Assembly: GCA_950295325.1 (NCBI GenBank)
Contig: OX485806.1
Location: forward strand, 48,725,169-48,789,168
Length of the DNA: 64,000 nucleotides
Direction of reading: 5' to 3'
From: Polytrichum commune
Taxonomy: Eukaryota > Streptophyta > Polytrichopsida > Polytrichales > Polytrichaceae
The notes beneath the pieces were generated by a model. That model made no database searches, had not been told where the DNA came from, and was given only the letters and a program-made list of their open reading frames with translations. The position numbers were made by a program, and so were the translations under genes. This document shows, one piece after another, positions 11,391 to 23,388 of the stretch; within the stretch, counting starts at the first letter, position 1; each line of letters begins with the position of its first letter.

Positions 11391-11670
11391 TCACTCAACA
11401 ATGAGGTCGTCAATACTAGATTCCCTACTTCCAAAGATACTACCCTCATGGCCGCCCTCATCTGAAGTGGAATCTAAGCTATGGCACTCATTATCCACCT
11501 CCGCAGAAAGGTCGAAGAAGTCTAAGGCACGGGGGTCATAACCCGGAGACGGAGTACTAGCTTCGGTAGGAGAAGGTTGTGCCGCTAGTACCATCGCCAT
11601 ATCATGGGCATAGATAGGCAATGTGAAACCCATGGTGGGAGTACCCAACACATCCGCACCAACGCCAAGT
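11391..11670 (-). CDS. Terminal exon (exon 10)
   Basis: 93 codons to a TGA at 11391-11393, low complexity and acidic toward the end (S/E/D-rich). No domain is recognised. Its last portion is duplicated at 10853-11005. Confidence 0.55.
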
Positions 11671-11766
11671 CTAAAAAAAACACGAAAATTGTAAGAAAGA
11701 GGATGGAAAGTGTAAAAGCCGAATGGACAAGGAAAATAAGCGAAGAAGGTCATCATACTCACTTAC

Positions 11767-11974
11767 TGCGAGGGCTCTGGCCTCGATCGCTTCAAGGCCG
11801 GCTGCCTCTTCTGCGTGCCTTGTGTAGCCTGCGTGGGAGCAACAACAATGGATGGAGCCTTCACCGCAGGCTGAACACTCTTGAGTGGCTTAAGGACACG
11901 GTTGAAGGTGTCCTCGTCCTCCTCAAGAGCAACGACATGGCGCCCAAGCTACCTGCATGCATGGATACAAGTCC
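11767..11974 (-). CDS. Methyltransferase C-terminal exon (exon 9)
   Basis: Follows CTCCGCAACAG. Its first codons complete motif I, then give T-C-I-H-A-C-R, an in-frame TAG (11949-11951), and L-G-R-H-V-V-A-L-E-E-D-E-D. This is the helix plus acidic-loop pattern that follows motif I in SAM methyltransferases. It ends with a GTAAGTGAGT donor in phase 2 that fits exon 10 (acceptor TTTTTTTTAG). Confidence 0.65.
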
Positions 11975-11979
11975 CTGTT

Positions 11980-14090
11980 GCGGAGTAAGCCACATTTCAG
12001 TCAACCCCCTTACTCAATTAGCCACAAAATCAACATTTCAGACCTCATTCAAGGCCTAACTAAGGCCACATTTCAGACAGCCCCCTTACTCAGTTAGCCA
12101 CAAAATCAACACTTTGAGCCTAATTCAAGACCTAACTAAGCCACATTTAAGTCAACCCCCTTACTCAGTTACCCACAAAATCAACCCATCAGACCTCATT
12201 CAAGGCCTAACTAAGGTCACATTTCAGTCTGCCCCCTTACTCAGTTAGCCACAAAATGAACACTTTGAGCTTAATTCAATACCTAACTAAGCCACATTTA
12301 AGTCAGCCCCCTTACTCAGTTAGCCACAAAATCAACACTTTGAGCCTCATTAAAGACCTAACTAAGCCACATCAAAGTCAGCCCCTTACACAGATAGCCA
12401 CAAAATCAACACTGTGAGCCTAATTGAAGGCCTACCTAAGGCCACATTTCAGTCAGCCCCTAACACAGATAGCCACAAAATCAACACTGTGAGCCTAATT
12501 CAAGAACCAACTAAGGCCACATTTCAGTCAGCCCCTTACTCAGTTAGCCACAAAATCAACAATTTGAGCCTCATTAAAGACCTAACTAAGCCACATTCCA
12601 GTCAGCCCCTTACACAGTTAGCCACACAATCAACATTTTGAGCCTAATTGAAGGCCACATTAAGGCCACATTTCAGTCAATCCACTAGTTCATATAGACA
12701 AATTTCTAAGTTGTTAGAGGTTCTGAAGTTGGTCTGGGATGCTTTATCGGATCCGACTATGCCCTTTAGGCCTAACCTGAGACCTCACAAACATGCACTC
12801 CTAAACCATATGGCCAGAAATTAGAATCCCAAAGAACTAACTAAGGCCACATTCAGTCAGCCCCTTACTCAGTTAGACAAAAAATCAAAACTTTGAGCCT
12901 CATTAAAGACCTAACGAAGGCCACATATCAGTCAACCCACTAGTTCATATAGACAAATTTCTAAGTTGTTAGAGGTTCTGAAGTTGGTCTCGGATGCTTT
13001 ATCGGATCCGACTATGCCCTTTAGGCCTAACCTGAGACCTCAAAAACATGCACTCCTAAACCATATCGCCAGAAATAAGAATCCCTAAGAACTAACTAAG
13101 GCCACATTTAAGTCTGCCCCTTACTCAGTTAGCCAGAAAAACAACACTTTGAGCCTAATTCAAGACCTAACTAAGCCACATTTAAATCAGCCCCCTTACT
13201 CAGTTAACCACAAAATCAACACTTTGAGCCTTATTGAAGAGCTAAGTAAGCCATATTTAAGTCAGCATCCTTACTCAGTTAGCCACAAAAACAACACTTT
13301 GAGCCTAATGGAAGACCTAACTAAGCCACATTTCAGTATGCCCCTTACTTAGTTAGCCAGAAAAACAACATTTTGAGCCTAATTCAAGACCTAACTAAGC
13401 CACATTTAAGTCAGCCCCCTTACTCAGTTAGCCACAAAATCAACACTTTGAGCCTTATTGAAGAGCTAAGTAAGCCATATTTAAGTCAGCATCCTTACTC
13501 AGTTAGCCACAAAAACAACACTTTGAGCCTAATGGAAGACCTAACTAAGCCACATTTAAGTCAGCCCCCTTACTCAGTTAGCCACAAAATCAACACTTTG
13601 AGCCTTATTGAAGAGCTAAGTAAGCCATATTTAAGTCAGCCCCCTTACTCAGTTAGCCACAAAATCAACATCTCAGACATCATTCAAGAACTAACTAAGG
13701 CCACATTTCAGTCAACCCACTAGTTCATATAGCCAAATTTCTAAGTTTTTAGAGGTTCTCAACTTGGACTTGGATGCATTGTCGGATCCGACAATGCCAT
13801 TTACGCCTAACCTGAGACCTCACAAACATGTACCCCTCAACCATATGGCCAAAAATTTGAATCCCTAAGAACTACCTAATGCCTCATTTCAGACAGCCCC
13901 CTTACCCAGTTAGCCACAAAATCAACACTTTGAGCCTCATTAAAGACCTTACTAAGCCACATCAGAGTCAGCCCCTTACTCAGTGAGCCACAAATTCAAC
14001 ATCTCAGACCTCTAACATCTAAGGCCAGATTTAAGTCAACCAACTAGTTCATATAGCCAAATTTCTAAGTTTTTAGAGGTTCTCAACTAG
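11980..14090. repeat. Satellite array filling intron 8
   Basis: Tandem copies of a short unit of about 72-75 bp (core CAGTTAGCCACAAAATCAAC) alternate with a long unit of about 190-250 bp carrying the palindromic core TCGGATCCGA. Between 13200 and 13700 the period is exactly 75 bp, which creates spurious 25-residue repeat frames. The array has the same orientation and unit types as those in introns 6 and 1. Confidence 0.85.
13776..13797. repeat. 22-bp perfect palindrome in the satellite long unit
   Basis: GCATTGTCGG ATCCGACAATGC is perfectly self-complementary. Most of the roughly 20 other long units keep at least the inner core GTCGGATCCGAC, several with flanking A/T giving 16 bp, centred on GATC. 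The unit's other sequence is not palindromic. Confidence 0.8.
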
Positions 14091-14104
14091 GAATTAGGAC
14101 ATAC

Positions 14105-15090
14105 CAACGCCCGCATTAACGTCCACCACAACCTGTCCAATGTTCGTAGTGGCCATTATCAAGGAGGACATGAAAGCAATATCTTTCTCACGGGGACCAC
14201 GCCAAGCTTTGGAGCCGTCCATGAGAGGAGTTGCGGTATAATTCATAATCGCATCATCCATGTCGAGCTCAATGCCAAGAGCCTTGAGCTCATTGGCATC
14301 GCGAAGTCGAAATAACGAGTGCCGCGGCCGCTTATCAAGGTCGGATCCAATTGTTTTGGTGGCACGAACAAGTAGTACAACCTGGAAGAGGTTGGTGGTC
14401 TTGTCCTTATGCTTAGCTGAAGATAGGCGAAGATGGTTGACTCCCAGCCACTCCTTGAAGATCGTGAACCCAAAAGCAGCAAAGTGGTCTTCAATGCTCT
14501 CCCTAAAGTCACCATTGTCATCAGGATGAAAGAGGAGGAGAGCTCCATCGTCATGCAGGATCTCATCCGCAAAATCAAAGAGCTCACCTAGAAAATCGCT
14601 ATCCAATGCATTCCACGAAGGTACACTATAGGAAGGATGGGAGACATTAGGTACAGCAGGTTTTCCGGGATGTCGGCAATGACTAGATCAGCCATGCCCA
14701 CATCTGACCTCGCAACACCTAGAGCTCTCTTGGGATGGGAGGGTGGAAGAGAAAGAATGAAGTTTGAAATCTCATGAAAATGACGACGTTGATGAACAAT
14801 GGAGGAATTCAACATGAATTCTGAAACAACGGGAGGACGCCTAACAGATGAAAGAATGGGCGGAGGAGGCGGCCTGGATAGAGTAGGTAATTCACTTAGA
14901 GTTGCAGTGGATGCAACTGCCGCCTCAGGTGAAGCAGGGGGAGGGGGATCATCCTCCACAGGCTTGAGCTTCCTCGCGCGCTTCTTGAGTGATGACTCGT
15001 CTTGAGTCGCACGCTTCCTCCTCTTGGACTTCTGAGTGTTGGGCTCATCGAGAGTCGCAACAACCTCATCCACCTCCTGAAGCTCACTCT
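14105..15090 (-). CDS. Methyltransferase core exon (exon 8)
   Basis: Begins after TTCTTCTAG. It codes for a K-R-R-K-R basic linker and a proline-rich region, then L-V-I-A-D-I-P-E-N (motif-IV position, 14660-14683), D-D-G-A-L-L-L-F, and V-V-V-D-V-N-A-G-V-G at the end (motif I, SAM binding), completed across a GTATGT donor. A one-base deficit near 14625 is needed to keep frame; equally, a 29-nt GT...AG stretch at 14626-14654 would restore phase but is shorter than usual for a plant intron. A canonical motif IV would be (D/N/S)-P-P-(Y/F/W), so I-P-E is divergent. Confidence 0.65.
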
Positions 15091-15439
15091 CTAGAAGAAA
15101 ACAACCTCATCGCTTTGAGCAGGAGGCAGGTTCGGCTCTCCACCGGAGAGGCGAATCTTCAACTCCGCCTCCTCATCCGGTTGCCACGTCTTCTTACATT
15201 CCAAGTACCAGCAACACTCGCGGAGATGCGGGAGGGAAATATTGCGTTTTTGAGCCGGGGAAAAAACGAAGGTGGGTGAAGAGGAATCTGACCATGCGTC
15301 TAGAAATGGAGGGAGCTTTTTCAAAGCCTTCTTCTTGAAAAGCTCGTGCTTGATGTACCTTCACAACCAAGGAGTGAGGCCAATCAACAACTTATAAAAG
15401 AACTAACGTATCGAAAGATTAAGCGATTGAGACTTCCTC

Positions 15440-18400
15440 ACACCTCACTCAGACCTCGCAAACTAGGACCTCTAAATGATATGGCCAGAAAATTAAATAC
15501 TTAGTACTTAAGTAAGCCACATTTCATTCCGCCCCGTTACTCAGTAAGCCACAAAATCAACAATTTGAGCCTACCTAAAGGCCACATGAAGGCCACATTT
15601 CAGTCAACACACTAGTTAATATAGCCAAATTTCCAAGTTTTTATAGGTTCTGAAGTTGGTCTCGGATGGTTTATCGGATCCGACAATGCCATGTAGGCCC
15701 AACCTGAGACCTCACAAACATGCACCCCTCAACCATATGGCCAGAAATTTGAATCCCTAAGAACTAACTAATGCCTCATTTCAGTCTGCCCCTTACTCAG
15801 TTAGCCACAAAATCAAAACTTTGAGCCTCATTGAAGACCTAACTAAGGCCACATTTCAGTCAGCCCCTTATTCAGATAGCCACAAAATCAACACTGTGAG
15901 CCTAATTCAAGAACTAACTAAAGCAACATTACAGTCAGCACCTTACTTAGTTAGCCATAGAATCAACACTTGGAGCCTAATTGAAGGCCTAACTAAGGCC
16001 ACATTTCAGACAGCCCCTAACACAGATAGCCACAAAATCAACATTGTGAGCCTAATTCAAGAACCAACTAAGGCCACATTTCAGTCAACCCACTAGTTAA
16101 TATAGCCAAATTTCTAAGTTTCTAAAGGTTCTGAAGTTGGTCTCGGATGCTTTATCGGATCCGACAATGCCCTTTAGGCCTTACCTGAGACCTCACAAAC
16201 ATGCACCCCTCAACCATGTGGCCAGAAATTTGAATACTTAGTACCTAACTTAGCCCACATATAAGTCAACTCACTTATGGAGTTAGCCACAAAATCAATT
16301 TTTCAAACCTCATTCAAGGCCACACTAAGCCAACTTTCTAAGTTTTTAGAGGTTCTCAACTTGGTCTTGGATGCTTTGTTGGATCCGACAATGCCCTTTA
16401 GGCCTAACCTGAGACCTCACAAACATCCACCCCTCAACCATATGGCTAGAAATTTGGATTATAAAGACCTAACTAAGGCCACATTTCAGGCTGCCCCTTA
16501 CTCAGTTAGCCACAAAATCAAAACTTTGAGCATCATTAAAGACCTAACCAAGGCCACATCAAAGTCAGCCCCTAACTCAGATAGCCAGAAATCAACACTG
16601 TGAGCCTAATTCAAGAACTAACTAAGGCCACATTTCAGTCAGCCCCTTACACAGTTAGCCACAAAATCAACAATTTGACCGTTACTGAAGGCCACATTAA
16701 GGCCACATTTCAGTCAACCCACTAGTTCATATTGACAAATTTCGAAGTTATTAGAGGTTGTGAAGTTGGTCGCGGATGCTTTGTCGGATCCGACAATGCC
16801 CTTTAGGCCCAACCTGAGACCTCACAAACATGCACCCCTCAACAATATGGCCAGAAATTTGGATTCCCAAGAACTAACTACTGCCACATTTCAGGCTGCC
16901 CCTTACTCAGTTAGCCACAAAATTAAAACTTTGAGCCTCATGAAAGACATAACCAAGGTCACATTAAACTCAGTTCCTTACTCAGTTAGCCACAAAATCA
17001 ATATTTTGAGCCTAATTGAATGCCACATTAAGGCCACATTTCAGTCAACCAACTAGTTCATATAGCCAACTTTCTAAGTTTTTTAAAGGTTCTCAACTTG
17101 GTCTTGGATGCATTGTCGGATCCGACAATGCCCTTTAGGCCTAACCTGAGACCTCACAAACATGCACCCCTCAACCATATGGCCAGAAATTTAAATACTT
17201 AGTACATAACTAAGGCCACATTTTAGTTAGCCCCCTTAATCAGGTAACCACAAAATCAACATTTCAGACCTCATTAATGGCCACACTAAGGCTACATTTA
17301 AGTCAACCCACTAATTCATATAAACAAATTTCTAAGTTTTTAGAGGTTCTCAACTTTGTCTCTTATGCTTTGTCGGATCCGACAATGCCCTTTAGGCCCA
17401 ACCTGAGACCTCACAAACATGCACCCCTCAACAATATGGCCAAAAATTTGAATCCATAAGATCTAACCAAGGCCACATTAAAGTCAGCCCCTTGCTCAGT
17501 TAGCCAAAAATTCAACAATTTCAGACCTCATTAATGGCCATACTAAAGCTACATTAGAGGTTCTCAACTTGGTCTTAGATGCATTGTCGGATCCGACAAT
17601 GACCTTTAGGCCTTACCTGAGACCTCACAAACATGCACCCCTCAACTATATGGCCAGAAATTTGGATTATAAAGACCACACTAAGGCCACGTTAAAGTCA
17701 GCCCCCTTCACCAGTTAGCCACAAATTAAACATTTCAGACCTCATTAATGGCCACACTAAGGCTACATTTAAGTCAACCCCCTAGTTCATATAGCCAAAT
17801 TTCTAAGTTTTTAGAGGTTCTCAACTTGGTCTTGGATGCTTTGTCGGATCCGACAATGCCCTTTAGGCCTTACCTGAGACCTCACAAACATGCACCCCTC
17901 AATCATATGGCCAGAAATTTGAATCCCTAAGAACTAACTAATGCCTCATTTCAGTCAGCCCCCTTCCTCAGTTAGCCACAAAATCAACACTTTGAGCCTC
18001 ATTAAAGACCTAACTAAGCCACATCAAAGTCAGCCCCTTACTCAGTTAGCCACAAAATCAATATTCTGAGACTCATTCAAGACCACATTAAGGCCATAAT
18101 TAAGTGAACCCACTAGTTCATATAGCCATTTTCTAAGTTTTTAGAGGTTCTCAACTTTGTCTCTTATGCTTTGTCGGATCCGACAATGCCCTTTAGGCCC
18201 AACCTGAGACCTCACAAACATGCACCCCTCAACAATATGGCAAGAATTTTGGATTCCCAAGAACTAACTACTGCCACATTTCAGGCTGCCCCTTACTCAG
18301 TTAGCTACAAAATCAATATTGCAGACCTCATTAATGGCCACACTAAGGCTACATTTAAGTCAACCCACTAATTCATATAGCCAAATTTTCAAGTTTTTAT

Positions 18401-18545
18401 AGGTTCTGAAGTTGGTCTCGGATGGTTTATCGGATCCGACAATGCCCTTTAGGCCCAACCTGAGACCTCACAAACATGCACCCCTCAACCATATGGACAG
18501 AAATTTGTATACTTAGTACCTAAATAAGCTACATCTTAGTCGCCA
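15440..18545. repeat. Satellite array filling intron 6
   Basis: The same two unit types as in intron 8, with about ten long units (palindrome cores near 15675, 16157, 16378, 16786, 17116, 17372, 17587, 17846, 18174 and 18432). A 30-bp direct repeat containing the exon 6 end and donor (18619-18648) recurs at 15401-15430, on the other side of the array, with three mismatches. Confidence 0.85.
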
Positions 18546-19837
18546 ACTAGCTCACGACGAGCTCTAAAAGGGATAGATTAAATGGTTTTAAATAAATGAG
18601 GAGAACAAATGATGTCTCAACTAACGTACCGAAAAATTAAGCGCTTGACAATGTTGTCAGAGCCTTTGACATCCTTCCACCACGTCCCCTTTCCGTAGAT
18701 ATCTGAACCTGAAAAGTGACCTATGAACGCCTTATCCCAAAGGCAGATCCGCCACTTCTCCAAGTAGTCCGGCAATGAATCAACTTCGACATCTCCGTCA
18801 AGCCCACCCAATGCGTCAATTATATCAGGTAACTCCTTGACCACTGCATCCTCAAGCTGTGGATAAATTCAAAGCCAAGATAAGAATCGGCATAGAATGA
18901 AGAGTTGATTGGTAAGTAAGGATAAGGAGGATAGACGTACCCCTGCCCAGAACGTTGCTTTATTGAGCCAAGGTTTCAAGGTGTCCTCGCTTGCAGGACT
19001 TTTGGGGAACCGGATAGCTTCACGATTGAAATTTCCATTGTTCCACCACTTTAGCCAACGGACTTTATACTCTGGCTCCACAGCAGCTGTGGCAATGAGT
19101 TGCAATTTCTCCAATGTCATCTCAATCTTCTTAGAATGGTGGGCGCTATAATGCCTAGTAACCTGAAACAAATGTCATCAAAAAAGAAGGAGGAGTAAAT
19201 TTAATCATGAATTTACGAGAAAATGCTGAAATTAATGCGAGCAATACCGAAGGTATAATTCCGAAGGTTGGTGAGAAGGAAATAACCTCCTCCAGGAAGT
19301 CTTTTCCAAGGGCCGGGTTTGCGATTGATTGTTGCTTGTTGAACTTGTGTCCAAGTTCCTCAGTCGTCTTCTTTATCACAGCGTCCAATACTTCACCCAA
19401 CCCGTTCCCCGACTGCTCCTCTGGAGGCACTTCCTCCTTGTATATTTGGGTAGCCTCATCTACCGCATCGGCTATCTCTTGCTGAACATATATTCTAAAT
19501 TGTTAGATCACGACTAAGAGTAATGAATGCGAAGTAGAGGGTTGAGAAATTTGGAGTGACTTACATTGAAAATGAAGGACACCATAAGATCATGGGTCAG
19601 CGGGTACCAAGGGCTCTTGGGGCCTCTGCTCTTGCACGCTTGGAATTGCTCCTCGGTCAATAAGGGCTGGTAGTAGCTAAGATCATACGAACAGTATTTT
19701 TGAATGCGGTATAGAGTGTGTACGAGGCTAGTTTAAACGTGCGCGGTCTGGTTAGCCCTGTTGCGGTAGAGACAAATGTCATTAAATGCAAATCAAAAAA
19801 TGAAGGAAACAACGATATGAAAAATTATCATACTTAC

Positions 19838-20574
19838 TTATTGATGTCGTGCATTGCGTTAAGGACGTCCCCACGCCCACCCGTTGTGTCCAAGATGACA
19901 CATTCTGGGCAACCATGCTTCTCGTACCAGAGTGTATCGTCCTTGTGATCTGTTTCAATACACTCCTTCCAGGCTAACAAGCGATGGTTACCATCATACA
20001 CAAAGAACATACATCCACTGAGGCTCATCAAGTCCTTATCCTTGCGCAAAAGAGACTCAAACTTATTATTTTCTGCATTCCATAGGTCTCCCCATTCACG
20101 CTTGTCTTTCGCTGAAATGAATCGATTATCTCCGGACTCATTTGTAGTAGACACATAAAAAGTGGCTGACCCAGCTCGGTATCCAAATTGAAATGCCGAC
20201 ATGAGCTTTGTAACGTCGCTGCGGAGGGTTGGGCGAACCAATGGCATGTGAATCAACCTGCACAGGGGGATTCTCATGGAGGATTTTTCCACCGGTAGGA
20301 TTCTCATGCCCTCAACAACTGAAAAGCTATATTTCTTTAAATTGTGGCGAATTCGATATTCCATTGCACGAACACCTACATCCAAATCTGCAGGTGAGCC
20401 GCAGAGGGACATCCCGGGTGTCGGCGCCTCGCTACTACCTGGTGTAAGCCCAGTATTTTGATCACATGACAAGGGAGACCCTTGCTCCCTATGCTCCTCA
20501 ACACTAAGGGATGACCCAGCGCCAATACGACCCCCAACATCCACAGACTCACGATCGGCATCCATCTCAACGAT
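19838..20574 (-). CDS. ParB/sulfiredoxin-like domain exon (exon 2)
   Basis: About 245 codons. The C-terminal half holds the ParB-like fold: I-P-L-C-R-L-I, then P-L-V-R-P-T-L..D-V..L-M, a beta-rich stretch ending F-Y-V-S, and D-G-N-H-R-L-L-A-W at 19995-19969, the G-x-H-R-x-x-A signature of ParB N-terminal domains. In that fold the motif binds a nucleotide phosphate; some members are nucleases or CTPases. The exon ends with a consensus GTAAGT donor. The frame is uninterrupted. Confidence 0.7.
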
Positions 20575-20619
20575 CTGCGGACAACCAATTTATTGAAAAA
20601 TGAGGAGCATTCAAATGAA

Positions 20620-22880
20620 CCCAACTAAGGCCACATTACAATCAACCCCCCAAAATCCTAAAAAATCAAACCTCATTCACGCCACAGTACAGTCAACCCC
20701 CTAGTTCAGATAGCCAGAATTCTACGCTTTTAGAGGTTCTTAAAGCTGTTTCGGAGGCAATGTCGGATCCGACATAGCCCTTAAAGCCTAACCTAAGACC
20801 AAACAAACATGGACAACTATACCATATGGCCAGAAATTTGAATAGTTAGTACCTAACTATGCCCACATTTCAGTCAGCCCACTTATAGAGTTAACCACGA
20901 ACTCAACATTTTGAGCCTCACTTAGGACACACTAATGCCTCATCTCAGATGCCCCCTAGTTCATATAGCCAAATTTCTAAGTTTTTAGAGGTTCTCAAAT
21001 TGGTCTTGGATGCTTTGTCGGATCCGACAATACCATTTAGGCCTAAGCTGAGACTTAACAAACATGCACCCTCAACAATATGGCCAGAAATTTGAAAATA
21101 ATACATAACTAAAACCACATTCAAGTCAACCCCCTTACTCAGTTACCCACAAAATCAATATTCTGATCCTTATTCCAGACCACATTCATGCCACATTTAA
21201 GTGAACCCACTAGTTCATATAGCCATTTTCTAACTTTATAGAGGTTCTCAACTTGGTCTCTTATGCCTTGTCGGATCCGACAATGCCCATTGGGCGTAAC
21301 CTGAGACCTCACAAACATGCACCCATCAACTATATGGCCAGAACTTTGGATTATAAAGACCTAACTAAGGCCACATTAAAGTCAGCCCCCTTACTCAATT
21401 AGCCACAAAATCAACATTTCAGACCTAAGTAATTGACACACTAAGGCTACATTTAAGTCAACCCCCTAGTTCATATAGCCAAATTTCTAAGTTTTTAGAG
21501 GTTCTCAACTTGGTCTTGGATGCTTTGTCGGATCCGACAATGCCCTATAGGCCTTACCTGAGACCTCACAAACATGCACCCCTCAACCATATGGCCAGAA
21601 ATTTGGATTATAAAGACCTAACTAAGGCCACATTAAAGTCAATTCACTTATGGAGTTAGCCACAAAATCAATTTTTCAAACCTCATTCAAGGCCACACTA
21701 AGCCAACTTTCTAAGTTTTTAGAGGTTCTCAACTTGGTCTTGGATGCTTTGTCGGATCCGACAATGCCCTATAGGCCTTACCTGAGACCTCACAAACATG
21801 CACCCCTCAACCATATGGCCAGAAATTTGGATTATAAAGACCTAACTAAGGCCACATTAAAGTCAATTCACTTATGGAGTTAGCCACAAATTCAACAATT
21901 TCAGCCTCATTCAAAACCTAACTAAGGCCACATCAAAGTCAACCCCTACTCAGTTACCCACATTCCAAGTATTGTGAGGTTCTCAGGCTGGTCTTGGATG
22001 CTTCGTCGGATCCGACAATGCCCTCTAGGCCTAACCTGTGACCTCCCAAACAAGCACCCCTCAACCATATGGCCAGAAATTTGAATCCCTAAGTACTAAC
22101 TAATGCCTCATTTTAGTCAGCCCCCTTCCTCAGTTAGCCACAAAATCAACATTTTGAGCCTCATTAAAGACCTAACTAAGCCACATCAAAGTCAGCCCCT
22201 TACTCAGTGAGCCACAAAATTCAACATCTCAGACCTCATTCAAGACCTAACTAAGGCCATATCTTAGTGAATAACTTACTCATTTAGCCACAAAAGCAAC
22301 AATTTGAGCCTCATTCAAGACCTAACTAAGGCCACATCTCAGTGATTAACTTACTCACTTAGCCACAAAATCAACACTTTGAGCCTCATTCAAGACCTAC
22401 CTAAGCCACATCAAAGTCAGCCCGTACTCAGTTACCCACATTCCAAGTATTGTGAGGTTCTCAGACTGGTCTTGGATGCTTTGTCAGATCCGACAATGCC
22501 CTTTAGGCCTAACCTGTGGCCTCCCAAACATGCACCCCTCAACCATATGGCTAGAAATTTGAATCCCTAAGTACTAACTAAGGCCACATTTCAGTCTGCC
22601 CCCTTACTCAGTTAGCATGAAAATGAACACTTTGAGCCTCATTAAAGACCTAACTAAGCCACATCTAAGTCAGCCCCTTACTCAGTTATCCACAAAATCA
22701 ACATCTCACACCTCATTCAATAACTAACTAAGGCCACATTTAAGTCAACCCACTATTTCATATAGCCAAATTTCTAAGTATTTAGAGGTTCTCAACTTGG
22801 TCTTCGATGCTTTGTCGGATCCGACAATGCCCTTTAGGCCTTACCTGAGACCTCACAAACAAGCACCCCTCACTTCATAT
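20620..22880. repeat. Satellite array filling intron 1
   Basis: The same satellite as in introns 6 and 8, with palindrome cores near 20764, 21018, 21270, 21529, 21750, 22006, 22485 (one base changed) and 22816. The rest of intron 1 (22880-23388) is unique sequence with no gene seen. Confidence 0.85.
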
Positions 22881-23388
22881 GATGACTTCATATAACCACA
22901 AAATAAACCTTTTTGACCTCACCTCAGACCTCTCCACGGGGCGACCACTGCCCTCCCCTCGAATCCCTCCCCCTCTCCAAATTGAGGCTGCAACCTTGAA
23001 CTTTGTGTTCACTCCTCGTATTTGGAGGAATACCCTATTTCTGAGGTTTGTTGTAATGCGGGGAATGATGGTATGTTACTGTTGCGTTAGTCTTGTTCCC
23101 TTCCTCTTCCGAGTCATTGTGACCACCCTTTGCATTGTGAGTGCTTCCACAGGCCCACACTTGCTGCCTTGTTTACCTCACGATTACTACCCCTAATTTC
23201 TAGTGCATATATATTAACAATGTCTAGTGCCAAACTTGCAATGATGCGACAAAGCATCGAAAATATCATTACTCGAATGCATAGGATAGTTTCCTCTCAT
23301 GCCATAATGTTTCCTTTCAAGCCAACTATACACAGGACTCATAAAATTTAAATAAATTCAAACTAAATGTAATGTAAGCAGAGCATAC

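Noticed and set aside
13149-13723. Frames encoding 25-residue repeats
   Set aside because: By-product of a 75-bp satellite period divisible by three; neighbouring units shift period and break the frame.
11980-22880. CRISPR-like array
   Set aside because: The repeats are contiguous, diverged and lie in a eukaryotic context; there are no unique spacers of constant length and no cas genes.
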